Assembly: GCF_030272615.1 (NCBI RefSeq)
Contig: NC_081406.1
Span: forward strand, 258,653,386 to 258,717,385
Direction: 5' to 3'
Length of the DNA: 64,000 bases
Source: Cryptomeria japonica
Lineage: Eukaryota > Streptophyta > Pinopsida > Cupressales > Cupressaceae
The notes under the pieces are model-generated. The model did not search any database. It worked only from the letters and a program-made list of their open reading frames with translations, and had not been told where the DNA came from. Each line of letters starts with the position of its first letter. Positions within the stretch are counted from its first letter, which is position 1. A program made the translations under genes and the position numbers. Shown piece after piece: positions 43,205 to 56,997 of the stretch.

Positions 43205-43738
43205 TTAAGTCTCTACTGAAGGGGTAGAAACCCCCAATCTGTCTCTCAAATACTCAAATAATTCTTGGGACAAAGGTTTAGTGAAGATGTCTGCTATCTG
43301 TTCTTTAGTGTTCACATAAACCAATCTGACTTCTTTTGCTTCCACATTTTCCTTCAAAAAGTTATACTTGATTGATATATGCTTAGTCTTGGAGTGAAAT
43401 ACCAGATTCTTTGATATGTCAATAGCTGTAGAGTTATCACAATGAATAACAATCGGATCATTACAAATCACTTGTATATCCTTCATCATCTGCTTCATCC
43501 ATAGAACTTGAGTGCAATTGGTTGCAGCTGCAATATATTCAGCTTCAACAGTAGATAAAGAAATGCATGACTGCTTCTTGCTAATCCATGAAACCAACTT
43601 CTTCCCAAGAAAGAATTCTCCACTAGATGTGCTCTTTCGATCATCAACATCACCTGCCCAATCTACATCTGTATATGCACATAAAGTAAAGTCATCATCT
43701 TTAGGGTACCATAAACCATATTCAATTGTTCCTTGCAA
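43205..43738 (-). pseudogene. Copia RNase H, open but in a dead element
   Basis: 177 open codons: GLWYPKDDDFTLCAYTDVDW, AGDVDDRKSTSSGEFFLG, SLSTVEAEYIAAATNCTQVL, VIHCDNSTAIDISKNLVFHS and KTKHISIKYNFLKE, ending EQIADIFTKPLSQELFEYL. The catalytic acids appear in YTDVDWAGD, VEAEYIA and CDNSTAI. It is the best-preserved part of this element and gives a firm copia assignment. Confidence 0.88.
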
Positions 43739-43795
43739 ATACTAGAATATCCTTTTTATCGCACTTTCATGATTTTCTTTTGGATTACTTTGAAA

Positions 43796-44640
43796 TCATG
43801 ATACAATACTGACTACATTTATTATATCCAGTCTAGTCCGAGTTAAATATAGAAAACCACCAATCATGGATTTATATCTTGTACGATTTACTGGAGGGGA
43901 TACATCTTTAATTGACAATTTTTCACTTGTAACCATAGGAGTACTAACCGGTTTGGAATTTTCCAAACTAAATTTCTTCAATAATTCCCTTAGATACTTA
44001 GTTTGATAGATAAAGATGCCTTTGTTAGTCTGAGTAATATGCAAACGTAGAAAAAATCTTATTTCTCCAGTCATAGACATTTCAAATTCACTCTTGATAT
44101 TATCAGAGAATTCCATGCACAATTTTTCTTCACCTCCAAAAATGATATCATCAAAAAATACTTCAATAATCAGAATATCATCATTAGTGATATAATAATA
44201 TAGGCTACTTTCAGCATTACCTTTTATAAAATCAAGCTTCAAAAGATACTTATCCAGCCTTGCATACCAATCTCTAAGAGCCTGTTTTATTTCATATAGG
44301 GCTTTCGTTAATCTGCAAACCATATTTTTATCATCTGTTAGTAAAAATCCACTAGGTTTCTCAATAAAGACTTCCTCTTCAAGTTCTCCATCCATAAATT
44401 CACACTTAACATCCATTTGATAGGCCTTGTAGTTCTTATAGGCTGCATAAGCAAGAAATAGTCTAACAGCTTCAATTCTAGCTACCGGTGCAAAAGTTTC
44501 ACCATAATCAATTCCTTCCTTCTGAGAATATCCTTTGGCAACCAATCTAGCCTTGTTTCTTACAACTTGTCCATCTTCATTCAGTTTGTTTCTAAAAACC
44601 CATTTAGATCCAATGACATTCTTATTTTTTAGATCGGGGA
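43796..44640 (-). pseudogene. Copia reverse transcriptase
   Basis: Starts near [54 protein letters not shown] and [20 protein letters not shown], with the catalytic box as FFDDIIFGG where copia normally has YVDD. Further on are [20 protein letters not shown] and [16 protein letters not shown]. The frame is open for 249 codons, then a gap and frameshift separate it from RNase H. The Tyr-to-Phe and Val-to-Phe change at the active box suggests loss of activity. Confidence 0.87.
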
Positions 44641-45323
44641 ACCAAAGTCCAAGTATTGTTCTTTTCTATTCGATCTAATTCATCTTCCATGGCTTTCATC
44701 CAACACTCATATTTACAAGCTTCAATTACCAATGTCGGTTCAATCTGAGAAATGAAACATACCTCTTAATTTTCCAATCTTCTTCTTGTCATAACTCCCT
44801 TGTTTTTGTCTCCAATGATTTGATTTTCAAATGATTTAGTCTTACATACCTTGGTGTTTTCTGATTTTGAGGTTCTCTGTGCTGCTCTTCAGTTATAGTT
44901 CAGTTTTCTGATGATGCTAGGGTAACTAGTTTAGTATTTTATTCCGGTATAGGCACTACTGGATCAGTTATGATCATTTCCACTGCTAGTTCTCTATCAA
45001 AAGTTTTAGCTTGGTCTTTGTACTGCTCATCCACTTTCACATTAGCCCTTTCCACAATTCTTTGCAATCTTTTGTTATAACATCTATATGCTTTTCTCTT
45101 AGTTGAGCTGATTTTTACAATGCAATCAAAATTTACATGACACAACCTCTTATGCCATAGCCAACTTTCATAAATATGTGCAATCAAACATGTCTTTTCA
45201 CCGGAGTTCAAATGAAAGATGTTACCTTTTGTTTGTGTACCAGTTGCAATCTCCAATCCCGATTTGCTAATGATTTTGCACTTTCCATCCTTGAATTGTA
45301 ATTGAAATCCTCTATCTACCAAC
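44641..45323 (-). pseudogene. Copia pre-integrase and post-integrase pieces; integrase core deleted
   Basis: DRGFQLQFKDGKCKIISKSG and ESWLWHKRLCHVNFDCIVKI are the GAG-pre-integrase region. Within the same short ORF (44939-45322) the text passes at about 45105 to KAYRCYNKRLQRIVERANVK, which normally follows the integrase domain. The DDE integrase core is therefore missing. Between 44640 and 44938 only scraps remain. Confidence 0.75.
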
Positions 45324-45900
45324 TATCCTACACTCAAAAGATTATGCTTCAAACCTTCAACATAATAGACATTATCAGTGTTATGCATACCATCCAATGA
45401 AATGGTTCCTCTTCCTTTGATCATGCATGCCTTGTTATTACCAAATCTGACTTGACCACCATCAAATTCTTGTAGGGTTAGAAACTTTCTTTTGTCACGT
45501 GTCATATGATAACAACATCTACTGTCTATTACCCATTCATCTTTGTCTTCAAATTTTTCTGCAAGGGCCTTTTCCTCATTTTTGATAATTGGTTTCAAAT
45601 CATCTTCCTTCATAGCATAAAATACCCAATCTCTTCAATTGCTAGATCCATTAGCTGAATCTCCTGCCAGTTCTTCTTCTGAGTCATTAGTTTCTCCTTC
45701 CTCATCAGTATAGTAGCATGATTTGTTTTTGTTTCTCCTATACTTATGCTTGACTTAATATTTAGGGTTAGGCTTAAAAGATCTTCTTTCTCTTTCTTCC
45801 AATTTTGAATTCCTTTTAGGACATCTAGATGCAAAATGACCTATCTTATTACATGCAAAACATTTGAAAGGATATTTTCCTTCATACTTACTTCCTATCG
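45324..45900 (-). pseudogene. Copia zinc knuckle and protease
   Basis: CFACNKIGHFASRCPKR (about 45880-45830) is an intact CCHC knuckle. After two frame changes, EWVIDSRCCYHMTRDKRKF stands where copia protease has WIIDSGCSxHMTGD, so the catalytic D-S-G reads D-S-R. VRFGNNKACMIKGRG and GLKHNLLSVG follow, typical of the protease end. Confidence 0.82.
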
Positions 45901-45955
45901 GGGCTTTAGGTATACTTCTAGAAAATAGGGCTTCAAGTTGCTCAAGATCTTCATC

Positions 45956-46693
45956 TTATTTCCTAATATCTTCCAATTCCTTTGCATACAAAAATTTCCA
46001 ATCTTGCTTGCCGATTGATGATGTAGATGCCTTAAATGCAGTATCAATCTTTACAGCTCTTGGAGGACCACATTCTTCAAGGTCAAAAGCATATATCTTC
46101 CCAACAAGATTATCTCTATTGACAGAAGAATTAGGCATGGTTCTCATCTCATTAATTACAGTTACCTTCATCTTATATACCAATGCCAAAAGCCTTAATA
46201 CTTTTGAAACAATCTCTTCCTCGCTCAGAGATTCACCACAACACTGAATTCCTAACACAATTTTATTTACCCTTTCCATGAATGCAAAAATTATTTCATC
46301 TTCCTCCATCTTCAAGCTTTCATATCTTACCTGGTAACATTCAAGTTTTACAATTTTAACAGTGAGATCACCTTCATTCAAAGTCTCCAACTTGTCCCAT
46401 ATAGCTTTTGTCGATGATTTATCTGATAGTCCCATGATCTGCTGATTTGATAAGTTGCTTAAGAGGGCTTCTCTAGCTCTACAGTCATTTTCAATGTTAT
46501 TTTTCAAGTCTGCCGGTGCAGGATTGCTAGATGCCGGATCATGAAGAGTGTAACCTTTCTGAGTTATTTCCCAAATTTCTTTTCCAATGCATCTTAAATG
46601 AGTCTCTATTCGAATTTTCCATACTCCATAGTTTGTTCCATTAAGCCTAGGGTTGTCCTTTTGGTAAAGAGTAGTTGAACTATTAGTTTCCAT
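45956..46693 (-). pseudogene. Copia gag N-terminal domain (UBN2-like), open 245 codons
   Basis: METNSSTTLYQKDNPRLNG, TNYGVWKIRIETHLR, then ALLSNLSNQQIMGLSDKSST, KAIWDKLETLNEGD and ESLKMEEDEIIFAFMERV. This is the usual copia gag capsid-like domain. It is open from the ATG at 46693 to 45956 and then separated from the knuckle by a stop. Confidence 0.88.
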
Positions 46694-46737
46694 GGGATCT
46701 TCCTCAAGCAGTTAAGATTTTGCAAAAAGAGGACCAA

Positions 46738-46749
46738 GCTCTGATACCA
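46738..46749 (-). promoter_or_regulatory. Primer binding site of the copia element
   Basis: Minus strand TGGTATCAGAGC, two bases inside the LTR end at 46752. Confidence 0.88.
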
Positions 46750-46751
46750 AT

Positions 46752-47948
46752 TGTTAGGATAACCGGTGAACAACTAAGAGGCAGGGGGGGGGGGGTGAAT
46801 CAGTTGTTAACAGATTATGTGAATTAAAGCACTTAAAACCTTTTATCGAAATAATTGATTTAGCATTAAAGCATAATTGAAAACCAGAGAATCAATACCA
46901 TGCAACCATAACACATAACACCATGATTTGTACATGGAAAACCCGATAAAGGGAAAAACCATGGTGGGAGCCCTACCCATAGTCAGATGATACTTATGCA
47001 AAAAGTATATGATTACAATAGGGGCATGCACATGCATTAAGACACACTGCCTAGAGCGCATTGCTCATCACAATAGAGTCTCACTAACTACAAAAGAGGC
47101 CAACTAACTCAAATTATCTGGACAACAATCCAGAAAGAAGAACTGCCTGTGATAACATCAAACATGCCAGATTATACTTATGGTTAAGCTCAATACCAGA
47201 GGTCTAAAACTGCTTACATAAACCCAACTCGATCACCTATGATCAACCAAATCCGCTGCACAAATGATTATTACATTATTCGCTCCTTGCCCATGATCTA
47301 CAATGAGATCTTACATATATTTATACCAACCCAAGACCTAACCAATTAGGTCAGCCACCCAAATGATAATTCAATAGATCCATACATAATCATGAAATAA
47401 AATCATAAAACATGTTGGCCTAAGGCCAAACAAACATAATCCAATCAATAAAACATCTCGGAAACGCATCAGAGGATCCACCAACATGTTTCATGAAACT
47501 GGTCCATAACCTAGATATCATCGGACCTAAATTAGATCCACACTTGCCAAAGCAATGACACCAATCAGTCGAGGTACAAACATAATCACCATCAACATCC
47601 TGAATCCCTTCTAGAAGTTGCACCAACACTACTTATGCATTGCATCAAAGACCTTCAATAAAGCTCTGCCAGCGAAACCTTTACCGAACCTACAAAGCAT
47701 GCTTACTAGAACATAAGATAACATCCAATCACCAAGTCAATACCAACTAACTAAAACATACTTCAGAAGCATATGAACCATCAATACAAACTTATTCCAT
47801 CATCCAGATCATACCGATGACAATCAAGTGATAATCTTCCCAATCCAATCCTTCTACCAGAAGCCGGTAAATAACCATAACAACTAGTGTTGACATCAAT
47901 GACAAAACATCAATGCAACACATAATCAATTCCATCATATTGCCAACA
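46752..47948 (-). repeat. 5' LTR of the copia element (1197 bp)
   Basis: Partner of 41651-42830, same ends. It has a longer G run (12 G near 46774-46785 on the plus strand). Confidence 0.9.
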
Positions 47949-49053
47949 CGCACTACTCCTTCCCCTCTCTCTTCTCAGTATTTAGTTTCCTTAGCACCCC
48001 AAGTTGCACCTATGTCTGCCCAAGTCCAAACTGCTCTTACATTAGCACCTGTCGGACCATCGATTGAGCCTCAGGTTGCGTCATTGTAGGCCACTTCCTC
48101 ATTCCCTAAGCCTAATGTCATTTTCTTTGCAACATTCTTCCCACAAACTTCCATTGCAACCCCTATTGAGCGTATGCTTGGTTTTGAAGAGTCCACTCCT
48201 CCCCCCAAATTCAGTTCAGCATCCACTGATCAAGATTTTTCAGGAGCGCCCCCCTTTGTACCACTGTTCTCCCCGACCATGCTTGCCCAACCTATTTAGA
48301 CAATGTTTGGTGGCTCCATTTCCTCTTTTCCCTATGTTGTTCCTCCTGGTTCAACATTTGCAGGTCAAGCTATTTCTGCCCTAGATACTTGTTATCAACA
48401 AGTATCCTACTCTAAGACTGCACGTCTTAACCAAACTAATAGGAGGAAGGAGAAGGATGGACAAAAACCAGCCCAGACACATTTCAGTGAGGAGAATCAA
48501 AGTCTCTTCTTTGCAACTATGTTCCCAAAGGTCAACAAGCCAGAGGCCCAAATGAAGCCAGATGATTACTCCCTGCATGTTGTCAGGTTTGATCTCCTGA
48601 ACACCACTGTGATGGATAAGGTTGAAATGATGATAGAAACTTTGAAGGCTGTGTCTTCTGATTTCCTCTAGAAGAGCCACTTCTTGGAAAAGATGCAAGA
48701 AGAGCTCCTTTGCCTCAAAGAATCCTTGGACCATAAGAGGAAAGAGGACAAATCTAGAAGTATCAAAGTCAACTGTTTGCAAGACTTGTTGGCTCAAGCA
48801 AATTCTGAAAAGGAAAAGTTGCAAGCCGCCTTGAATAATGTGGGCTCTTAGTTGAAGGGGGAAGAGGTGACAAGGAATGTAGCACTAAAGTAATTGCAAG
48901 AGAAGGAACAAGAAGTGCAGCAGCTGAAAGAAACTTCTAGAGATGCTATCCAAATTAAAGCTCAGTTGCGGGAAGAGGGTTCATCTAAAAGAAGAATATG
49001 CTCATATTTGAGCAATGCATAGGTCACTCTTTCTGAGGAAAGAGAGAAGTGTT
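47949..49053 (+). pseudogene. Sense ORF3, part 2 (Pro/Ser-rich region and coiled coil)
   Basis: Resumes right of the copia element with a Pro/Ser-rich stretch (FPYVVPPGSTFAGQAISALD, 48303-48671 open). It goes on as VRFDLLNTTVMDKVEMMIET and then a strongly helical, charged stretch (EKMQEELLCLKESLDHKRKE, LAQANSEKEKLQAALNNVGS, LQEKEQEVQQLKETSRDAI). It ends at about 49053 in EEREKC. Stops are scattered but the reading is coherent. The coiled coil should mediate self-association. Confidence 0.65.
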
Positions 49054-52035
49054 ATATACTAAAATTGCACCCTTATCAAGCCATGAAACTTAATATCTCA
49101 GACAAAGCATGGGGCCATTCCAAGGCTATGGGTCACCTAATTTTGGAATGAACTTCCAGATGAGGCTGACTTCCTAAGCTGGTTATCACCTAATCTAATA
49201 ATTGAAACTTTTGAGGAAAAGAGTAAGAGAGAAACATAAAACAACAACCTACTCCTAAAAGTGATGCACCAAGATTAATAAGATTATGAAAACTCAAAAA
49301 TGAAAACACTTGATTCCAAATGATTGCAACTAGGCTTACACAACTTATTATAGCATGTTTCTACATAAATATTTCACTAGGAGGCTAAAACACATTCACT
49401 TAAAAAGGAAATTCACAATTTAAGAGCCATATGCATTTTTTAACACAACTAACAACCTACATAGACAAACTATTTGCAGAAAAAGAAAAAGAATGAGACA
49501 AAGCTATAAGGAGATAACTATTACCTCATAGGTAGCTTGATCAATCACTTTATAATGCACAATACCACAAGAATAAGTAGGAAAAAATGTTTCAAAATTG
49601 ATATCCAAAGGCTTCTCTGTATTCATATATCAAGAGAGTTACAACAATATACTCAGAAATGCTCTTTAGGACTCAAAATAGTCAATAAGTATAAGACTGC
49701 ATAATAAGAACTCCTCCCAAAATGAGTTACAATGATGACTATATAATAATATCCCACTCCCTCCAAAATCCCTAAAAATAGGAATCACCAACTTCTTTAG
49801 GTCGGATGTACTCCAAAAACCCCAAATCTAGCAACAAGATTTCTTCAAAAAGAGTCCAAAAGTGTTGAAAAAGGTTGAAATGATCAAATTTGACCAAGTC
49901 CTCCATAAAGGCAAGCTAAAAACACTCAAAAGTGCTCCAAAAATGCTTTTAAAAGGTCAAAACCAACCCCCTAAATATTTGGCATGTGTTTTCTAACTGG
50001 AAAAACTACCCCTATATCCTTGGCACACATGCCCTATATGCTTGACAACTCTCATTGATCGAGTCTTCATCCTCAATTGACTTAGACATTTGGCAAAAGA
50101 CTTAGGGACACCTCCCTAGTTTTAATTAAAGAGTAACAATATGAAGTTAAAGTTTAGAATAACACCTTAAAACTCATTTGTTACACAATGAATATGTTTG
50201 CAAGACATGGGGTCACAACTTTGATTAGCTATATTTGATTTTGATAAAAAAACCCACCAAAAATGAAAGAATGGGTCGGTGCTCTTTTTAGGGTAAAACC
50301 TAACCCTAAACTGTGACAAACCCAAATCATTGCTTCAATTTTCATTTTAACCTATCTCTTCGAAACTTTTCGATGAAGTCAAGAATAAGGTTTCATGGCG
50401 GCCATGGAGGAAACCCGGTGACTGCAACTAGGGTTTTGTGGCAGGGTTTTTGAGAATTTATTGATCTTCTCATGTGCATCGGCCTCTTATTTCATTTTCC
50501 CCCTTTACTATTCATGCAATGAGCCACTAATATTGAGGATTTGCTAGATGACTTCTGGGGATATTCTTGTAGGTTTTGATAACGAATAGGCTGAAAATGG
50601 TAAGCTTTATAATTGTATGCATTGCTCATTGTTTTTTTTTTCTACTTCAATCTTTGTAAGATCCCTGCTCTAAGATCTTGAAATTCTATTTAGATTCTGA
50701 AAACAAGGTAGTGGCCACGGTATTCAACCTGGCATTTCACACACTTTCTGTTTTTCCTCTCTTTTTCAAAAAACCCGTAAGGGTTTCCACAGGTATACTC
50801 GGGCTGAAAAGAGATCTTTCTTGAAGCTCAATGGCTGCAAATATAAAACTTATCTGCAAGGAAATAAAACTCTTCCAATACTGTACTCTTTTTTTTAATA
50901 TACCCTTTTGGTCTTCTAAACATTGCGAAAGAAAACCCACAAAAAAGGTTTTTGATTATTCATCTTTAGATCATGCTTTCCTAGTAATCCTGTAAGGGTT
51001 TCTATATTGTTGTAGCATTGTATTTTTAATTACAAAAACCCTCCTATATACTCTCTAACTGTCATTACACGAAGAAAACAACAATTTATTAAACCCTAAC
51101 ATGAGGGATTTTACTGTTTTCACCCTCATTTGCAGGCTATATTTTTTTTGCAGTAAGGTTTCACCTGGGCCTATAACTCTACCTTCAAAATGCTATAGAT
51201 AAAAATCTAGTTATAAATGCTTGTAATTTCACAAGGTTTTTTTTTGGTAACTTCAATCAACTCCATGGCTTCTTTTCCCATATCATTATCATACCCTCTA
51301 AGGAATTGTTCTCACTTGATGACTACTTATTTGAAATGGATCTTGATCCTCATTGTACCCTTCTGATTGGTTCCTTGAGATTCACTATTCGGTTAGTGAC
51401 AACTATGCTTTATTCTAACTCTAAAAAATTGTCTAGGCACTTGAGATTTTGATTGTATTTTGGACAGACTATTGCATTTTGTAACCATTTCAACCTTATG
51501 ATTTCCATGTTGCTCTAGTTCTCCGTACTAAGATTTGGACATACTTGCTCAAGATTACTCGTAGATTCTTGGTAGTGAATAATTCACTATTGTTGTTCTA
51601 TATCATTTTGGTATGAGATCATGCCAATGCTTAAACCTTGAAAGACTGCATTCTCTTATTGATACCCTCTAACACATCATGACCACTGTTAAGAGGTCTG
51701 AACATTTTCTTGAAGTTAATATTTTCTCTCTGTAGATGATTACAAACCTTACTAACTATTAATGACCTAAAGGTTTTTAAGATGTTGAGATTGTGATAAT
51801 TGTTACTATCAAAGCCTAAGAGACCACTGTTCTATACCTCTGTTCATTAAATAAATGATATCCTTACCTTTTGTCTACCACAAGCTAAGGATTTGTGGAC
51901 TTTTCAATCTGTTATGTTATTTGCTGCTATCACTCATTGATGTAGCGAGACCGTCCTAACAAGAAATCCGTAAGGTATGATGGGATAAATCTACACATGG
52001 TGACTGAAAATTTGCCCTTTTAACCCAGGTCATGG
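49054..52035. other. Non-coding left part of the 11.7-kb insertion
   Basis: AT-rich, no ORF of note. The part around 50290-50600 (GGGTTTTTGAG, several CTAACCCTAA-like words) resembles a plant gene leader but shows no long coding frame. Nothing else is supported. Confidence 0.35.
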
Positions 52036-52704
<669 letters not shown>

Positions 52705-53352
52705 GTGTTTAAAAATGAGAATAGTCTTTGATTTATCATTTTTGATTGATAATGCACTTTGTATATTTCCTTATGGTTTGCTGATAAACTACCACCTATC
52801 TTTTATGAAAACTACAGTCATAAATCATTATGAGACTACCTTGTCACAATCTTAGACCTTTTTGTGAAGATTCCTTTTCATGCTCTCTATTCTCTTTGAA
52901 TGCCCAATGTAACCTTGATGGATAGCTTTATAACAGTGTTAGGATCCCATCCAAACAAATACTGATCCCATCCAAACAATAAGGGATCTCAACACACATA
53001 ACATGAAGAACAAGAAAAAGACAGTGAGAGGAAAGCAAAAAGACCCATAGGATCTTTCCCACTAAGCCTCTCCATAAACACACTCAGACCCCCTTCCTGA
53101 ATAATTTCCCAAACTTCCCTATTCTTCTTCCATTCCCAGCAAGAGGTAGGTTTGAACCTTTTCTTTTATCCCTCCCATTTTTCCGTCGCAATCCCTGAAT
53201 TTCCTTCTCTCAGCCCTGATTCTTCTTCTCTGGTTTCTGTAGTTGCCCTGAATTACAACCCTGAATCCATGCCAAGCAATTATGAAAATACACTTAAATA
53301 AATGCACATCACCTTTGTTGTAAACTTGCTTCAAAATAACTGGAAGAGGCAT

Positions 53353-53880
53353 TTAGAAATTATGGTTGATGGTGCCATGTTGCCTCATCTGGACACGGTC
53401 CACATCGAGTAAGGATTTCGCTTCACATGTGAGATCGCTCTCTCCATTAACAGTAATGATTTCCTCTATTTGACAGGCCAAGTTGGTGGCCCAGTCTGCA
53501 CACAAATTTGCTTCCCTGTACATGTGTGTAAAAACACACATTTCAAAAGTCTCACTTATTTTCATAGCTGCTTTAATAGCATTGTTTATTGACCAATAAA
53601 GCGGGAACTTCTTGTTCAAACAATTGATTATATTCAATGAGTCTCCTTCACACCAAACTCTAGTGTAGTTAGATTCCTTTTCTAAGACCATCCCATGATA
53701 AGCTGCCATAGCCTCAACAACATGATTTGTCTGATTTCCTATAGGTATGCATTTAATAATTTTGCATTTTCCCCATTCGTCCCTTAGGAGCACACCACAT
53801 CCCGCAATACCAAGATCACCCTTTGAGGCTCCATCAAAGTTGATTTTCATCCAACCATTGGGAGGACATTCCCATATCAC
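53353..53880 (-). pseudogene. LINE RNase H domain (C-terminus of ORF2)
   Basis: Open 175 codons: GWMKINFDGASKGDLGIAGC, VVEAMAAYHGMVLEKESNYT, VWCEGDSLNIINCLNKKFP and HMYREANLCADWATNLA. The four acids of the RNase H site are visible (NFDGA, VEAMA, EGDSL, CADWA). It is the plant L1-type RNase H fused behind RT. Confidence 0.87.
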
Positions 53881-53898
53881 ACCCTCTCTAGGATTGGT

Positions 53899-54784
53899 CT
53901 AAAAGTAATCACTACCTTTTAATCTCCACTTCTTGAAGATTATTTGATCATTCTTGTCTTGAGGCTTAGAAATACCACCTATGATATTCATATTTTCCAG
54001 TATACTTCTTTTTATTTTCTCAAACACAATTTGATCCTTAGACACCTTCTCTCTAAAAACTCTTTTGTTTCTCTCTTTCCATATACCCCAACACATATGG
54101 GGTAATACCAATTTCCACAACAAAATAGTGGACTGATTCCTTGATGGGTCCTGCCAAGAATTAAAAACCTCTTGAACTAATTCTGAGAAAATCCAACTGA
54201 TATTGAAGTGATCCAGACATCTTCCCCAGATAGCAATAGAGAGGGACAATGAAAGAGCAGGTGGTTAATGGTCTCCTCGTTCTGCAAACAAAGAAAACAA
54301 ACACTAGGCATGTACATACCTCTTTTTCTAAGGTTATCAACAGTTAGAATTTTATCTTGAAGGGCTATGGAGAAGAAAATATTAATTTTAGGGGTTAGGC
54401 CTTCACCCAAGCCTTAGCCCAACAAGGAATCTCTATTTTAGAAAACTGTTGATAGTAAAGAGGGGCCACAGTGAATTTACCATTTGCTGTGAGTTTCCAG
54501 ATTAATTGATCTTCATCTTCCACCACCACCATGGAATTCATAATTTTGTTCAAACTTCCCAAGGAAGGATCAACTTGAGATAAATCCTTCCACTGTCCAT
54601 CTTGCCAGTAGTCACCCACCATAGATCCATATTTTTCCTTGCATTGGTTCTGAAATCTGCTCCACTCAAGACTTTCACTCAAAGGGGATTCGAGCAACCA
54701 GGAGTCTTCCCAGAATTTGATAAGATTCCATTTCCCCATCTTCCATTTCACGCCTTTGGCAATTATATCTCTTGTTCTAGACAC
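53899..54784 (-). pseudogene. LINE ORF2 zf-RVT region, broken
   Basis: Contains VKWKMGKWNLIKFWEDSWLL (54784 side), LIWKLTANGKFTVAPLYYQQ, KINIFFSIALQDKILTVDNL, CFLCLQNEETINHLLFHCP (the Cys/His zinc motif of zf-RVT) and LPHMCWGIWKERNKRVFR. Two frame changes, near 54400 and 54200. This links RT to RNase H in plant LINEs. Confidence 0.82.
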
Positions 54785-56997
54785 ATTTTTCTAGATATTG
54801 GATCCAATTGGGATATCTTCTGCATTGAGGAAACTTAGAAGTGTAGGATACCGCCTTTTGTACTTGTTGTCCCATATCAGTTTCCATTCTCCCTAGTTAT
54901 TATACCCTCTCCAAATCTGTTTGGCCATAAGGAATTCATTGATGTCTCTTACTCTTCTTAGATCCATACCTCCCTTTATTATTAGCTTACAAACCTTGTC
55001 CCATGCAATCAGATTCATTCTTTTCTTCTCCTCAACCACTGTCTACAAAAAAATTCTTTGGATCTTTTCAATAGCCTCTACATACTTGGCAAGAATTCTG
55101 AAAAGACTGATGGCATAAAGAGGAATACTTTGAAGAGTTGATTTCAACAGCTGAACCTTACCAGCTTGGCTAAGGAGAGATCCCTTCAAACCAGCTAACT
55201 TCTTGTGGAATTTGTCCACCAAATCTCCCTAGGAAGTATAAGGAGGGTCTTGACATAAGGGGAGCCCCAAATAGGAAGTAGGAAAACTCCCCAATTGACA
55301 CCCCAAGATATTGCTTATTTTTATCCTTCTTTTCTTTGGAGTATTGATGAAATACACAAAGCTTTTAGACCAATTAATAAGTTGCCCAGTAGCTGACCCA
55401 TAACTATCCAAAGCTTTCTTCAAAATCCTAGAGTCCTGCATAGAGGCCTTCCTCATGATTATAAAATCATCCACAAACTGCTGATGGGAGAAAACTTGAT
55501 CCGCTGAAGATGGTTTCAATACACAAAACTCCCCCTTCTCCACCAGCTTTCTAATACATCTCCCCAGACATTCTGCCATGATAATAAAAATAACTGGAGA
55601 TAGAGGATCTCCCTGTCTAAGTCCCTTTGAGGACTTGAAAAAAGGAGAAGGAGACCCATTAATTAAGATAGAAAAAGAAGCCGAAGAGACTAATTTCCTA
55701 ACAAGACTAATACTTCTAAGGCAAAAACCAAAAACTGAGAGAAATTTCATCATTAAATCCCAATCCACTCTATCATAGACTTTGGATAAGTCAAGCTTCA
55801 AAATAAAGCCTTCTTTTTTAGCACTAGACAAAGAATGAATGTTTTCATGAACCAATATTATTGAATGCAAGATTTGTCTTCTAGGGACAAAACCACTTTG
55901 CTGAGGAGAAATGATAGAAGGAAGCAACTTTAGGATTCTAGATGTCAACACCATAGAGATAATCTTGTATAGAGAGTTGCAAAGGCTTATAGGTTTGAAA
56001 AGATCCATGGAATCGACTCCCATCTTCTTGGGGATAAGAGCAATAAAAGTGCCATTTATCTCTTTCAAAATTCTTCTAGCACCAAAGAACTCTTTCACAG
56101 CTCTGGAAACATCATCTCCGACAATATGCCAATACATTTGAAAAAAGAACATGGGAAAACCATCCGGGCCTGGCACCTTGTTACCTTCAAAGGAATTGAC
56201 AGCTTTCAAAATCTCATCATTGGAAGGGATAGCAATCAGGTAAGAGTTCTAATCTACCTCTAGAATAGTTGGGATACAATCCATTAGGTTCTTTTGAGAC
56301 TACAAATCCAAATTATGATCCTTAGCAAGGAGGTTGGAAAAGAACTCCGTGGCAACCTTTCTCATAGGTTCTTCCTCTTCAACACTTCTACCGTTAACTT
56401 TAATCTATGATATCCTATTTATGGCCTTATGTTTTAAAGTGGACATATGAAAGTATTTAGTGTTCCTGTCCCCTTCCTTCAACCAAACATTTCTAGACCT
56501 TTGTTTCCAGAAATTTCTTCTTTTGCAATTATATCATGATATCTCATAAGGATTTCATCTTCAGCTTCTCTTGAAGTGTTAGTATATCCATTATTCTGAA
56601 TCTCATCCTGAATATCTTTAAGCTCTAAAATAATGGTAGCTTTTGAAGCAATTATATTCTTGAAGTATTCCTTATTCCACCTTTTAACATTTTCTTTCAC
56701 AAACTTCAACTTTTTGAGTACTTTATACATAGCGTTACCTTTAATTCTGACTTGCCACCATTCCTTGATTTTGCTTTTCATATCCGGGTGTTTAGTCCAC
56801 ATTCTCTCAAATCTATAAGGGAAATGTCTTCTTCTATTTTTGACATTAGTTGTGAAGGATATAGGATAATGATCTGATCCTGCCCTTATGTGAGTAGATA
56901 AAGAACAAAAGTAAAGATTAAACCAATCCAGAGAGATAAGAGCTCTGTCAAGTCTGACCTGAATTAAGTCCTCACCGCTCCTTCTATTAGTCCAGGT
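54785..56997 (-). pseudogene. LINE reverse transcriptase (ORF2 middle)
   Basis: The open stretch 56209-55229 carries the RT motifs: GNKVPGPDGFPMFFFQ, NGTFIALIPKK, FKPISLCNSLYKIISM, PQQSGFVPRRQI, LKLDLSKVYDRVDWDL, GLRQGDPLSPVIFIIMAECL and the active box QFVDDFIIM. Most plant LINEs have FADD; Val here is a minor change. Upstream (56998-56210) is the broken endonuclease-RT linker (for example 56479-56802); downstream to 54785 is the RT thumb with stops. Confidence 0.88.

Larger units (their letters stand above)
41651..47948 (-). mobile_element. Ty1/copia element inside ORF3 (6298 bp)
   Basis: LTRs 41651-42830 and 46752-47948, minus orientation, PBS at 46738-46749 and purine tract next to the left LTR. 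gag, protease, RT and RNase H are recognisable in copia order, but the integrase core is missing, so it is an internally deleted, dead copy. Flanks CACAT and CGCAC do not form a clean target duplication. The two LTRs differ visibly by substitutions and indels, so the insertion is not recent. Confidence 0.9.

Noticed and set aside
41646-47953. Target duplication of the copia element
   Set aside because: Flanks CACAT and CGCAC do not match well enough to claim.
50390-50420. ATGGCGGCCATGGAGGAAAC, looks like a plant start codon context
   Set aside because: The frame closes with TGA after a few codons.
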